This document shows, piece by piece, positions 25,956 through 35,272 of a DNA stretch of 38,150 nucleotides; positions within the stretch are counted from its first letter, which is position 1; every line of letters begins with the position of its first letter. Origin of the DNA: an uncultured Bacteroidales bacterium (lineage in GTDB: Bacteria; Bacteroidota; Bacteroidia; Bacteroidales; P3). Where the stretch lies: NCBI GenBank assembly GCA_944320465.1, contig CALUHO010000032.1, forward strand, positions 1 through 38,150. Reading direction: 5' to 3'. Position numbers and translations under genes: made by a program. A model generated the notes under the pieces. It was not told where the DNA came from. It searched no databases and was given only the letters and a program-made list of their open reading frames with translations.

Positions 25956-27968
25956 ATGGACAGTTTAAGCCTCGTTTTCAAAATTCACCATCCGTTTTAT
26001 TTGCGGACATATCGGTTTTTCGATATAGGTGAGAGACATAATTATTACGACGACTACCGGAACAAGTATATCCTGAAACGTTTTTCGGAGAGGTCTTATT
26101 ACCAGGCCAATGCTTTGATGATGCGTCTGTTCGAAAGATACGGGGAGAAGTTCAAGGTCTCTTTCGTGTTCAGCGGCAACGCGATTGACCAGATGCAGTG
26201 GTATATGCCGGAGCTTTTGGAAGATTTCAAGCGGGTGGTGGCCTGTCCCAATGTGGAACTGGTCGCTACCGATTACAGTGTCAGCGCCAGTTCGGTGATG
26301 GACAAGGAGGTTTGGAAATGTCAGGTGGAAAGCCATAACCGGCGATTGCAGGAGGTCTTCGGCCGTCAGGCAAAGGTGCTGGCCGGGACGCAGCTGCTGT
26401 ATGATGACGGTATCGGCAAGGCAGCTGCGGAAATGGGTATGACGGGGATGCTGACCGAAGGGGCCAAGCCGGTTTTAGGCTGGAAGAGCCCGCATGTGGT
26501 GTACAAGCATCCTACGGAAAACTTGAAGCTGATTCTGCGCGATGGCGTGCTCAGCGAGGATATCAGTCTGCGTTTCTCTCGCAAGGACTGCGGCGTATGG
26601 CCTGTGATGGCGGATAGCTTTGTGGCAAGGATGCAGGTCGGCAATGCGGATTTGCAGGGGGGTAGCCATGTGACTTTGTATGTCAACTATGCGGTGATGG
26701 GCGAGTTCCAGGAGAAGGAGAGCGGCATATTTGACTTTTTCGAAGCTTTGCCGGACAAGGTGCTGAACGGGAGCGGTTTCTGCTTTGCCCATTTGGAAGA
26801 ATTATGTGCGTTGCCCGGCGAAAGCCCGGCCTTGCATGTGCCGTTCACGATTTCGGATGTGGATGAGGAAAGGGATTTGACTGCTTTCTATGCCAATGAT
26901 TTGCAGAAGGATGTAATGGAGAATTGGCGCAGGGTGTGTCCGGCCATGCTGCATTGTTCCGATCCGGAATTGCAGAAAGATTTCCGCTTCTTGACAGGGG
27001 TGGAAAACCTGGGCTTCATGTCAACCAAATACTTCACCGAAACGCCTTCGATCCGTTACCTGAATCCGTATGATTCGCCTTACGATGCCTATATCAATTA
27101 TATGAATGTATGGTCCGATTTCGTGGGTCGGATGAAGATTGGCGGTTGGGTGGATGAGGATGGCAAGCCGGTGGAAAAGGACATCTTGTCCGATTTCGTG
27201 CCTGATTCGGTCCGCAAGGCGGTGGACGCGGCGGCTTATGCGGCTTCGGACGTGGTGGATTCGGCGGCCGATGCCTTGGCCGGGGCGATGGATTCGGTGG
27301 GCAAGGCGGTCAAAGGGATGTTTTCCAGAATGAAAAAGAACCGGAAAGCCAAAGTGGAAGAGCGTGATGCCGGGGCGGTTCAGGACAAAGCGGGAGCGGT
27401 GAAGGATTTTGTGACGGAAACAGCTGAAAAGGCTGGACAGGCTGCCAAGAAAACGGTTCGTAAAGTGAAGGATTTGGGACAGAAAGCCTTGGATCCGGAT
27501 GTGGATAAGATAGCCGAGAAAGCGGCCAATGCCATGGATTCGGCTGAAAAGGCAGTGCGGAGGGCCGTCCGCAAGGGAGCCGAGGCGGTATTGAAAGCTG
27601 TGGAAGACCCGCAGGAGAAGAATCCTCGCCAGAAGACGGCGGCCAAGAGGCCTGGTACCCGCAAGAAAGCGGCTATCGCGGTCTCGGATGTGAAATCGGC
27701 TTCGCAGGAGTTTGACAACCCGGCCAAGGATTCCGTGCCGGCTTCTGCCGCGAAAAAACGGGCGGCGCGAGGCAAGGTGGCTGAAAAAGCGGCTTCCGAG
27801 GATGCCAAGCCGGTATCTGCGGTTTCGAAACCGGCATCTCCCAAGTCGGCGAAGACGGATACCAAACCAGCCTCATCGGCCAAGACAGTGAAAAAATCCG
27901 CGTCCAATGCATTGACAACTTCGGCAGCTTCGGAGTCGAAGACGGGTCGAAACCGTAAGAAAGCGTAA
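25956..27968 (+). CDS. GH57-family alpha-glucan hydrolase with histone H1-like C-terminal tail
   Basis: The N-terminal domain (residues 1 to about 410) matches the Bacteroidota GH57 alpha-amylase-like enzymes: KIHHPFYLR at the start, FERYGEKFKVSFVFSG, a conserved TEGAKPVLGW segment and LYVNYAVMGEF. It probably cuts or transfers alpha-glucan chains in the cytoplasm; no signal peptide. From about residue 416 to the end at 670 the sequence changes to Ala/Lys/Ser/Asp-rich low complexity: first amphipathic repeats (VDAAAYAASDVVDSAADALA, EKAVRRAVRKGAEAVLKAVE), then a basic stretch with AAKRPGTRKKAA and AKKRAARGK, like histone H1 or Hc1. Family members usually end before this tail. The start ATG has TAGGAGAG 5 nt upstream. 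It lies 109 nt after the GT4 gene, and a terminator follows. Confidence 0.85.
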   Translation: MDSLSLVFKIHHPFYLRTYRFFDIGERHNYYDDYRNKYILKRFSERSYYQANALMMRLFERYGEKFKVSFVFSGNAIDQMQWYMPELLEDFKRVVACPNVELVATDYSVSASSVMDKEVWKCQVESHNRRLQEVFGRQAKVLAGTQLLYDDGIGKAAAEMGMTGMLTEGAKPVLGWKSPHVVYKHPTENLKLILRDGVLSEDISLRFSRKDCGVWPVMADSFVARMQVGNADLQGGSHVTLYVNYAVMGEFQEKESGIFDFFEALPDKVLNGSGFCFAHLEELCALPGESPALHVPFTISDVDEERDLTAFYANDLQKDVMENWRRVCPAMLHCSDPELQKDFRFLTGVENLGFMSTKYFTETPSIRYLNPYDSPYDAYINYMNVWSDFVGRMKIGGWVDEDGKPVEKDILSDFVPDSVRKAVDAAAYAASDVVDSAADALAGAMDSVGKAVKGMFSRMKKNRKAKVEERDAGAVQDKAGAVKDFVTETAEKAGQAAKKTVRKVKDLGQKALDPDVDKIAEKAANAMDSAEKAVRRAVRKGAEAVLKAVEDPQEKNPRQKTAAKRPGTRKKAAIAVSDVKSASQEFDNPAKDSVPASAAKKRAARGKVAEKAASEDAKPVSAVSKPASPKSAKTDTKPASSAKTVKKSASNALTTSAASESKTGRNRKKA

Positions 27969-28003
27969 TAGATTTTGAATCAGGATATTTGTGATGCGTG
28001 ATC

Positions 28004-28075
28004 AAGGCGCATTGGAAGGGTGGGAACACGGCTCGATACAGGAGCCGGCTCATCGTTCCGGTGCGCCTTTCTTTT
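28004..28075 (+). terminator. Compound Rho-independent terminator of the glycogen operon
   Basis: 28004-28017 pairs with 28056-28069 (12 Watson-Crick and two G-U pairs), followed directly by TCTTTT. The loop holds a second stem, GGCTC at 28030-28034 with GAGCC at 28042-28046. It sits 35 nt after the GH57 stop, in the gap before the convergent AraC-type gene. Confidence 0.7.
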
Positions 28076-28141
28076 GCCTGTGGACGGTTGTGGTTCTTGC
28101 AGGGTTTTGCTGGAATGCCGCCAAGATTGCATTGCCCTCCG

Positions 28142-29044
28142 TCAGTCGATGATGAGGGGAATCGAGTTTTCGTTCCGGTATTCGGTAGGTGTCTTGCCGG
28201 TATGGCGGCGGAAGAATTTGCCGAAAGCGGATGCATCGCTGAAGCCGAGCTGGTCGGCTACCTGCTGGATGGATAGTTCGGGTTTGCGCAGGAAAATCGA
28301 AGCCTTGGTGATTAGCATGTCGGCAATGGTCTGGTTGGCGCTTTTGCCCGTGTAACGCTGGCAGATGCGTGTCAGGTAATGGGTGGATATGCTCAGTTTG
28401 CGGGCGTAGAAGGCCACTTCGTGTTCCTTGGTCGCCTGGGTTTCGAGCAGGTCGAAGAAACGGTTGCAGAGCAGGGTGGGACGCGAAATCTCCTGGGGCT
28501 TCAAGGGCGTTTTCAGATAAGCTTCGGTCATTTTGATGACTTTGGAGTGGAATAGCAACACCGTGTGCTGAAAGATGATTTTGTCCAAGGCGGATTCTCC
28601 GCTATGGGTATTCTGCTGAATCAGTTTGAAGTAGGTCAGCAGGATGTCGATTTCGGTTCTCTTTAAGGAATAGAAATTGGAAGAGAACTGGTGCATGGCA
28701 CGCAGCACGGGGCGGTTGCCATGGGCGGCGGTATCCATGAAAGACCGGCTGATGGCCATTATGTATGCATGCATCCCTTTTCCGATTTGCAGTGCTTCGA
28801 TGCGGTTGAAGGGCTTGATGTCGATTAAGTTGTTGGTCTTGTTCGTGCAGGTCTGGGTCTGGCCGTCGATATTGATTTGCAGCGAACCTTTGAGGATGAT
28901 GAACACGATCATCAGGTCGGAGACCGGTTTGAACGCTTCTTGGCTGTTCCAAGCGTAGTTCGAGAACCGGACTTCGGCCTGAAGGGTTCCTTGCTCGATA
29001 TGCTTTTCGGCAAACAAACGGCTGAAATCCTCTAATTTGCTCAT
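28142..29044 (-). CDS. AraC-family transcriptional regulator at the end of the efflux operon
   Basis: 300 aa. The N-terminal part (about 1-170) is a cupin-like sensing domain; the C-terminal 100 residues hold the two helix-turn-helix units of AraC/XylS proteins, with LSISTHYLTRICQRYTGKSA and the signature LSIQQVADQLGFSDASAFGK followed by FFRRHTGKTPTEYR. Its ATG overlaps the TGA of the outer-membrane channel gene by ATGA, so it is translationally coupled and is the last gene of the efflux operon. It most likely controls that operon, either by feedback or in response to a pump substrate; direction of control is unknown. Confidence 0.9.
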   Translation of the reverse strand: MSKLEDFSRLFAEKHIEQGTLQAEVRFSNYAWNSQEAFKPVSDLMIVFIILKGSLQINIDGQTQTCTNKTNNLIDIKPFNRIEALQIGKGMHAYIMAISRSFMDTAAHGNRPVLRAMHQFSSNFYSLKRTEIDILLTYFKLIQQNTHSGESALDKIIFQHTVLLFHSKVIKMTEAYLKTPLKPQEISRPTLLCNRFFDLLETQATKEHEVAFYARKLSISTHYLTRICQRYTGKSANQTIADMLITKASIFLRKPELSIQQVADQLGFSDASAFGKFFRRHTGKTPTEYRNENSIPLIID

Positions 29045-30612
29045 TTCCGTTTCTTGCTGTCTGCGGTTTGGATTATATCGGTCGATGTGCCTCCGCCCAA
29101 GGCCTGGTAGAGCGAGATGCAGCTGGATATCTCAGTCAGGCGGTTGGCTATCTGGCTGATTTGCGCCGAGAGCAGACTCTGCTGGGCGGTCAGCACTTCC
29201 AAGTAGGTAGTGGAACCGTGTTTCATCAAGAGTTGGGTGCTTTGCACGGCATCCTGCAAGTGACTGACTTGCAGGGCGTAGTTTTCGGTCTTGGCTTGGG
29301 CGCTCTTGACGGCCATGATGGCATCGTTCACTTCGATGCCGGCATCGATCAGGGTCTGGCGGAACCCGATTTCAGCTTCTTTCTCTTGGGCTTTGGCGAT
29401 GTCCAAGTTGGCTTTCAATGCTCCGCTTTGGAAAATGGGCTGGAAAAGCGATGCCAACGCGCTGTAAAGCATTTCGCCGAAGTCAAACGTCCCGGTAATG
29501 GTAATGGAAGGGAAAAATTCGGAACGAGCCTGATGGGTATTGTAAAAGGCTTGGGCCAAGGCTTGTTCGGCTTGGTTCACATCGGGTCGTTGGCGCAAGA
29601 CAAGCAGGGGAATGCCCACTTGGATGTCGGTCGGGCTTTGCCAGTCCTCCATGCGTCCTCTGCTTATTTCCTGAGGCGGGATTCCGAGAAGGCTGCATAA
29701 GGAATTCTCGGTCTGCATCACTTGCTGGCGGATGTCGATAAGCTGGTTCAGCACGTTGTAGTAATTGGCTTGGGTCTGGGAGAGCGATGCCGAGTTGGCC
29801 TTGCCGCCCTCTACCAAATGGCTTGTCACGCTTATGTTTTGCCGCCAGCTGGCTTCGGTCTCGGCATAAATCCGGGACTGTTCGTCCAAGGCCAGCAAGG
29901 CGTAATAAGTGGCGGCCACGGTGGCGATAAGCTGGGAACGGACGGCTTGAGCGTAGGCTTGGGTCTGCAGCAAGGCCGCTTGGCGGGAACGCTTGCTATT
30001 GAGCAGGTTGCCGAACAGGTCTATTTCCCAGGATGCGTTGACGGGAAGCTGGTAACTCCAGCTGCCAGCTTGGTCGGTCGTGCCACTGATGCCTCCGTTG
30101 GGAGAAATGTTGAACGAGGGCAGGAACGCTAATTTGGAGGCTTTGAGCGAGGCCTGGGCTTCCTGCACATTGAGCAGGGCGGTCTGCATATCGGCATTGT
30201 TTTTCAAGGCCGTGTCAATCAAAGCGATCAAATAGGGGTCGGTGAAGAAACTCAGCCAGTGGCATTGTCCCAGATTGAGGGAGTCTCCTTGCGCGATCCG
30301 GGTGTAGGCGGGGAGGCTGTCCCATTGGTTTCCCATGCGCTGGTCTTTCCATTCGGCTACGGAGTCGGGCGCGGCTTGCAGCGGGCCGAAGACTTGCTCC
30401 GAGCCTTGGTATCTCGCTCCTTTGAATTTGCCGTAGATGCCGCAGCTGCTGAAGCTCAGGACGGTAGCCAGGCAGAGACACAGCCCGGCGGATTTCCCGG
30501 CGACCGCCAAGCCGCGCCCGGTCTTGGCCGGAGCGGGCGTTGGTGTCTTTATTATGGTTTTGGTGGTTTGCATATCCGTTTTTCCGGTGGTTGGTTTATT
30601 GTGCGTTTGCAT
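29041..30612 (-). CDS. Outer-membrane efflux channel lipoprotein (TolC/OprM, NodT type)
   Basis: Outer-membrane trimeric channel of the RND tripartite pump. After a basic N-terminus and hydrophobic segment comes the lipobox FSSCG, so it is probably lipidated. Two OEP repeats follow, with QTALLNVQEAQASLKASKLAFLPSFNISPNGG and the typical GIPLLVLRQRPDVNQAEQAL (last 20 residues of a longer conserved block). Long coiled-coil helices flank them. ATG 30612 overlaps the end of the pump gene by 17 nt; an in-frame ATG at 30573 gives a shorter, more normal leader and could be the true start. The stop overlaps the AraC-type gene. Confidence 0.9.
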   Translation of the reverse strand: MQTHNKPTTGKTDMQTTKTIIKTPTPAPAKTGRGLAVAGKSAGLCLCLATVLSFSSCGIYGKFKGARYQGSEQVFGPLQAAPDSVAEWKDQRMGNQWDSLPAYTRIAQGDSLNLGQCHWLSFFTDPYLIALIDTALKNNADMQTALLNVQEAQASLKASKLAFLPSFNISPNGGISGTTDQAGSWSYQLPVNASWEIDLFGNLLNSKRSRQAALLQTQAYAQAVRSQLIATVAATYYALLALDEQSRIYAETEASWRQNISVTSHLVEGGKANSASLSQTQANYYNVLNQLIDIRQQVMQTENSLCSLLGIPPQEISRGRMEDWQSPTDIQVGIPLLVLRQRPDVNQAEQALAQAFYNTHQARSEFFPSITITGTFDFGEMLYSALASLFQPIFQSGALKANLDIAKAQEKEAEIGFRQTLIDAGIEVNDAIMAVKSAQAKTENYALQVSHLQDAVQSTQLLMKHGSTTYLEVLTAQQSLLSAQISQIANRLTEISSCISLYQALGGGTSTDIIQTADSKKRK

Positions 30613-33600
30613 TTTCGGCCTCCTTTCCCCGGCCTAAGATCAGGCCGTATTTTTCTTGCAGTTTCTGGAATACCATGAAGAAGAGAGGCACGACTAGCAA
30701 CAGGGCGATGGTGCCGAGAGTCATCCCTCCGACTACGCCGGCTCCCAATGTCCGGTTCCCGTTGGCGCCGGCACCAGTGGACGACAAGAGGGGCAGCATC
30801 CCGAAAATCAAGGTCAGCACCGTCATCAGGATAGGCCGCAGACGCACTCGGGCGGCATGGAAGGCGGCTTCCTTGATGCTCATGCCTGAATGCCTTGCCT
30901 CGCTGGCGTATTGGGTAATCAGAATCGCGGTCTTAGCTAAAAGCCCGATAATCATGATCATGCCGGTCTGCAAGTAAATGTTGTTTTCCACGTTGAAAAT
31001 CTTGGCGGCAAGGAAACAGCCCAAGACTCCGAAGGGGATAGAGCAGATTACAGCTAGAGGCACAAAGAAACTCTCATAGAGCGAACACAGCAGCAAATAT
31101 ACCAAGATGGTGCTGACTAACAGGATGAATACGGTGTTGTCGGTCTGGTTCTGTTCTCGCGAGGAACTGCCGAAATCGAAGCCGTAGCCTTCGGGCAGAG
31201 TCTCTTCGGCCACTTCGCTGATTGCGTTGATGACATCCCCGGAACTGTACCCGGCGGCGATAGTGGCATGAGCCGAGATGCTGTTGAAAAGGTTGAAACG
31301 ACTCAGGCTTTCCGGGCCGGAAGTCTTCTTTACCGTGACGAACTGGCTTACGGCGGCCATCTCGTCCCCGTTGCGGAAGTAGATGTTGTCGAGCGAGCTT
31401 TTGTCCAGACGGTATTCGGGTTCAGATTGGATGATGACCCGGTACACCTTGGAAAAGCGGATGATGTTGGAAGCGTAAATCCCTCCGTAATAGCCCGATA
31501 TGACATCAAGGACATCGGAAGGAGAGACCCCGGCCCGTTTGCATTTGGCTGCATCCACATCCACGATATACTGCACGTAGTCCACTTTGAACGAACTGAA
31601 GGCGGCCATCACTTCGGGACGTTGGTTCAGCTTCATGAGGAAGTTCTGGGCTATGTCGTTGAAATCATGGATGTCCCCGCCTTTGCGGTCTTGCAGGTAG
31701 AACTCTACGGCATTTCCCGTCCCGTATCCATCAATCATGCTGGGAGCCATGACAAACACCTCGGCATCTGTCACGACTTTGGCATCGCGGTTGAGACGAG
31801 CCATGACCGCATTGGCACTGTGTGCCTTGCCTTTGCGTTCGCTCCAGTCCTTGAGCTGTATGATCAGCATCCCCGAAGAACCGCCAGCCCCGCCGGCCAT
31901 GCTGAATCCGACCACGCGGGAGTAGGCTTTGACTTCTGGGTAAGACTTGACGATGGCTTCAATTCTGTCCACGATGCTGGAGGTGAACTGGGTCGTGCTG
32001 CCCGGCGAGGTGTTGACCGAGACGAACAGGGTTCCGGTATCTTCGTCCGGGACCAAGCCTTTCTTGGTGTCGCGCATCAGGAATACCATGCAGACGCAGG
32101 CAACGACTAAGCTGGCCGCTGCAATCCATTTGCGTTTGAGCAGGAAGCGGAGGCCGGAAGTATATTTGTTGAGCAATGCCGAGTAGGAAACCTCGTAGAC
32201 TTTCCGCACCCAGATGGTGAACTTTTGGCGTTTGTGGCGTTTTTGCAGCAGCAGGGCACTCAAGGCAGGGCTGAGGGTCAAGGCGTTGATGGCCGAGATG
32301 CCTACGGCAGCGGCCATTGTCAAGCCGAACTGCCGGTAAAAGATGCCGCTGGTGCCGCCCATGAAGGAAACCGGGATGAACACCGCCATGAATACTATGG
32401 TAGCGGTCACGACTGCCGCTGTCACATCGTGCATGGCCGATTCGGTGGCTTTGACCGAATCCTGTTCTCCCTCGTCCATCTTGGCTTGGACGGCTTCGAC
32501 CACGACGATGGCATCGTCCACTACCGTCCCGATGACCAGAATCAAGGCGAACAGGGTCAATAGGTTGATACTGAATCCTAACAGATAGGCAGCGGCGAAA
32601 GCGCCAATCAAGGAGACTAAGAGCGAGAGGGTAGGAATCAGGGTCAGTTTGTAGTCTTGCAGGAAGAAGAACACCACTAATACGACAAGGATGATGGCTT
32701 CGATCAAGGTCTTGATTACCTCGTGTATAGAGGCAAAGAGGAAGTCGTTGGTGTTTTGTAGGTATAGGTAGTCTAATCCCGGAGGGAAGTTCTTGGAAAG
32801 ATCCTTGAGCAAAGCTTCGATTTCCTTGTTGATTTCGGTAGCGTTCGATCCGGCGGTCTGGTTGATCATCATCGTCACGCCGGGATGCCCGCTCAAGCCC
32901 CCTTCGTATTCGTAGCTCTGGTTGCCCAATTCAATCCGGGCGATGTCCTTGAGCCGCAGCACTTCCCCGTCTTCATTTGCACGGACTACCATGTTGCCGA
33001 ACTCTTCGGGCGTTTCGTAGCGGCCTCGGTACTTTATTGTGTAGTTGAACACGTTCTCGGAGTTTTCGCCGAACGAACCCATCGAGGCTTCGATGTTCTG
33101 CTCGTCCATGATTTGGGCAATGTCGGCGGGAACCAAGCCGTATTGAGCCATGCTTTCAGGGTCGAGCCAGATCCGCATCGCATAGGTGGCGCCCATGCAG
33201 CGCACATCGCCTACGCCTTGGATACGTTGGATCTGGGGCGCGATATTGATATTGATGTAGTTGGTGATGAAGGTCTCGTCGAAGGAATCGTCCGGGCTAT
33301 AGACTCCGATGATGGCCAAGGTGCTGGGCTGGCGTTTATTGACAGTGATGCCCACCTGAGTCACTTCGCTTGGCAGCTGGCTCTGGGCGCGGGAAACCCG
33401 GTTCTGGACGTTCACGGCGGCTTGGTCCGGGTCGGTACCTTGGGTGAAGTAAATGCTGATGCTGGCCGAACCGGAAGAGGCCGTCGATTCCATATAGGTC
33501 ATGTTTTCTACCCCGTTGATGGCTTCTTCCAAGGGAACAAGGACGGCTTTCTGCACCGTTTCGGCACTGGCCCCCATGTACGAGGCCGATACATGCACGG

Positions 33601-33727
33601 TGGGTGGCGCGATGTCGGGGAATTTCTCAATGGCCAAGCCTTTCAAGGCTAAGATGCCGAGGAAGACAATCGCGACCGAGATGCAGATGGCCAGGACGGG
33701 TTTTCTGATGAATATGTTCTTGCTCAT
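30596..33727 (-). CDS. RND efflux pump, HAE1 family inner-membrane transporter
   Basis: Proton-driven exporter of hydrophobic or amphiphilic compounds, AcrB/MexB-like, 1043 aa. It has 12 membrane helices with two large periplasmic loops. The proton-relay pair is present at Asp404-Asp405 (IGTVVDDAIVVVEAV), as in AcrB D407/D408. The N-terminus FIRKPVLAICISVAIVFLG, the FIPVSFMGGTSGIFYRQF block and the second-half GLLAKTAILI are typical. Substrates cannot be predicted. Its ATG is 2 nt after the membrane fusion gene, and its end overlaps the outer-membrane channel gene. Confidence 0.95.
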   Translation of the reverse strand: MSKNIFIRKPVLAICISVAIVFLGILALKGLAIEKFPDIAPPTVHVSASYMGASAETVQKAVLVPLEEAINGVENMTYMESTASSGSASISIYFTQGTDPDQAAVNVQNRVSRAQSQLPSEVTQVGITVNKRQPSTLAIIGVYSPDDSFDETFITNYININIAPQIQRIQGVGDVRCMGATYAMRIWLDPESMAQYGLVPADIAQIMDEQNIEASMGSFGENSENVFNYTIKYRGRYETPEEFGNMVVRANEDGEVLRLKDIARIELGNQSYEYEGGLSGHPGVTMMINQTAGSNATEINKEIEALLKDLSKNFPPGLDYLYLQNTNDFLFASIHEVIKTLIEAIILVVLVVFFFLQDYKLTLIPTLSLLVSLIGAFAAAYLLGFSINLLTLFALILVIGTVVDDAIVVVEAVQAKMDEGEQDSVKATESAMHDVTAAVVTATIVFMAVFIPVSFMGGTSGIFYRQFGLTMAAAVGISAINALTLSPALSALLLQKRHKRQKFTIWVRKVYEVSYSALLNKYTSGLRFLLKRKWIAAASLVVACVCMVFLMRDTKKGLVPDEDTGTLFVSVNTSPGSTTQFTSSIVDRIEAIVKSYPEVKAYSRVVGFSMAGGAGGSSGMLIIQLKDWSERKGKAHSANAVMARLNRDAKVVTDAEVFVMAPSMIDGYGTGNAVEFYLQDRKGGDIHDFNDIAQNFLMKLNQRPEVMAAFSSFKVDYVQYIVDVDAAKCKRAGVSPSDVLDVISGYYGGIYASNIIRFSKVYRVIIQSEPEYRLDKSSLDNIYFRNGDEMAAVSQFVTVKKTSGPESLSRFNLFNSISAHATIAAGYSSGDVINAISEVAEETLPEGYGFDFGSSSREQNQTDNTVFILLVSTILVYLLLCSLYESFFVPLAVICSIPFGVLGCFLAAKIFNVENNIYLQTGMIMIIGLLAKTAILITQYASEARHSGMSIKEAAFHAARVRLRPILMTVLTLIFGMLPLLSSTGAGANGNRTLGAGVVGGMTLGTIALLLVVPLFFMVFQKLQEKYGLILGRGKEAENANAQ

Positions 33728-33729
33728 GG

Positions 33730-34833
33730 TTATTCTACAGTCTTAATGTCCATATTGTCTCTCAATAATCCAGCGCCGGAAGCCACGATAACGTCTCCGG
33801 GCTGCAAGCCTTCGGTCACGATGTATTCTTTGCCGTCGCTCATTTCCGAGACCTTGATCTGGGTGTTCTTGGTCTTCCCGTCGATTACTTTATATACGAA
33901 TATCTTGTCTTGAAGTTCGTAGGTGGATTCCTGAGGAATCAGGATGACATCTTGGTAGGTCTGGGGCATCAGGACGCTGCCGTTGGCCCCGCTCAGCAGC
34001 AAGCGGTCGGGATTGGGGAAGACCGCCCGGACGGAGACCGTGCCGGTGTTCTCGTTGATTAGTCCGCTTATGCTTTCCACTCTTCCGCTATGGCTGTAAA
34101 CCGAGCCGTCGCTGAGCTGGAGCTGGATATCGGGCATGTTCTTGATGGCATTGCCGAGGTTGCCGTATTGGCGTCCTAATTCCAGAACTTTGTTTTCACT
34201 GAAAGAGAAATAGACGTACATGCTGGCGTTGTCCGAAACGGTGGTGAGCGGCTCGGCGCTGTTGGCACTCACCAAGCTGCCTTCGCGCAGGGGCAGGGTA
34301 CCCACCACGCCATCGGAAGGACTGCTGACTTCGGTATAGGAGAGGTTGTTCCGGGCCTCGATTTCAAGGGCTTCCATTTGGGCGAGGGTGGCTTTGGCAC
34401 TATGCAGGGCGTTGAGGGCCGATTTGAGTTCGTATTCGGATACTACTTGATGCTCGTAGAGAGCCAGGGTGTTGTCGTAATCCAATTGGGCTGATTCCAC
34501 GCCTACTTTGGCAGCTTCCAGATTGGCTTCAGCGGCTCGCAGGGCCGCGATATAGGGAACTTGGTCGATGATGAAAAGCACTTGGCCTTTTTTCACAACC
34601 TGGCCTTCGGTCACCTTTACTTCTGTGATTTTTCCGGAAATCTGGGCGTAGATATTGATATCCTGCCGGCCTCGGACAATGGCCGAATAAGAACTGTTCA
34701 GGACTTTGTCCGTGGTGGAAATGCTCAGGACGGGATACTCGGGCGTGCTAATCTGGCCTTGGCGGTTCTGGCAGCCGCTCAGAATGGCAGTCAGGCCAAT
34801 CAGAATTCCGGGTGCTAAGTTTCTTAACCTCAT
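33730..34833 (-). CDS. RND efflux membrane fusion lipoprotein (HlyD/AcrA family)
   Basis: Periplasmic adaptor joining pump and outer-membrane channel. The lipobox LSGC follows a short signal peptide. The lipoyl-like halves flank a helical hairpin: INIYAQISGKITEVKVTEGQ and SYTEVSSPSDGVVGTLPLRE, then a beta-barrel domain with GTVSVRAVFPNPDRLLLSGA. Length 367 aa is normal. ATG 34833 (MRLRNLAPGILIG) is chosen because a longer frame back to 34965 has no signal-like start and covers the probable promoter. First gene of a four-gene operon. Confidence 0.93.
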   Translation of the reverse strand: MRLRNLAPGILIGLTAILSGCQNRQGQISTPEYPVLSISTTDKVLNSSYSAIVRGRQDINIYAQISGKITEVKVTEGQVVKKGQVLFIIDQVPYIAALRAAEANLEAAKVGVESAQLDYDNTLALYEHQVVSEYELKSALNALHSAKATLAQMEALEIEARNNLSYTEVSSPSDGVVGTLPLREGSLVSANSAEPLTTVSDNASMYVYFSFSENKVLELGRQYGNLGNAIKNMPDIQLQLSDGSVYSHSGRVESISGLINENTGTVSVRAVFPNPDRLLLSGANGSVLMPQTYQDVILIPQESTYELQDKIFVYKVIDGKTKNTQIKVSEMSDGKEYIVTEGLQPGDVIVASGAGLLRDNMDIKTVE

Positions 34834-35272
34834 GATATTGTCTTTTGTCGTTTGTTGCGTCTGGACGAGAATGTGTCTATGGCTCGTCTTTTTATTGGTC
34901 TGTTTGCTTGGCAGGAAATAATCTATCCCCTGCCTGTAAGGCTTACTCTTTGTGAGAGACCGCAAAGTAAGGGTATCTGTTGCAAACCGAATTGGTCTAA
35001 ATCGAAGCTAATATAGTCAATATGGGAACATGGCGGCGTGGGGGATGCAGATTTAACTTTCGTTAACATTCCTGTAACCTATCTGTTATTTTTTGTTAAA
35101 AATATGGAAAAGACCATGAAACTTTTATGACGGACTTTTGCAGCGTCAAATCTGAAGATTTTGCATTTTAATTTTAATAAAATCAGTTTGTTGGAATATT
35201 GTTGAGGGGCAGGGGCCGTTTGGGGTCGCTTGCTCTTTTTGTGGAAAGAAAAAATTCAAACCTTATAAAACA
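34834..35272. other. Divergent intergenic region between efflux operon and TonB receptor
   Basis: 439 bp without a credible gene. It must hold the promoters of both divergent units, but no exact -33/-7 pair stands out on either strand. The nearest -7 candidates are TAGCTTCG on the minus strand (35019-35012) and GACTTTTG on the plus strand near 35133, each with one mismatch and no good -33. A dyad at 34942-34971 is listed separately. Confidence 0.5.
34942..34971. promoter_or_regulatory. Candidate operator dyad upstream of the efflux operon
   Basis: CTTACTCTTTG at 34942-34952 and CAAAGTAAG at 34963-34971 are inverted repeats apart from two extra bases in the left arm. They sit about 110-140 bp before the first efflux gene. 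This could be a binding site for a regulator such as the operon's AraC-type protein, though AraC sites are more often direct repeats. Confidence 0.3.

Noticed and set aside
27380..27907. 175-codon antisense frame, Ala/Ser/Phe-rich
   Set aside because: It is the mirror of the Ala/Lys-rich tail of the GH57 gene; its composition follows from that repeat.
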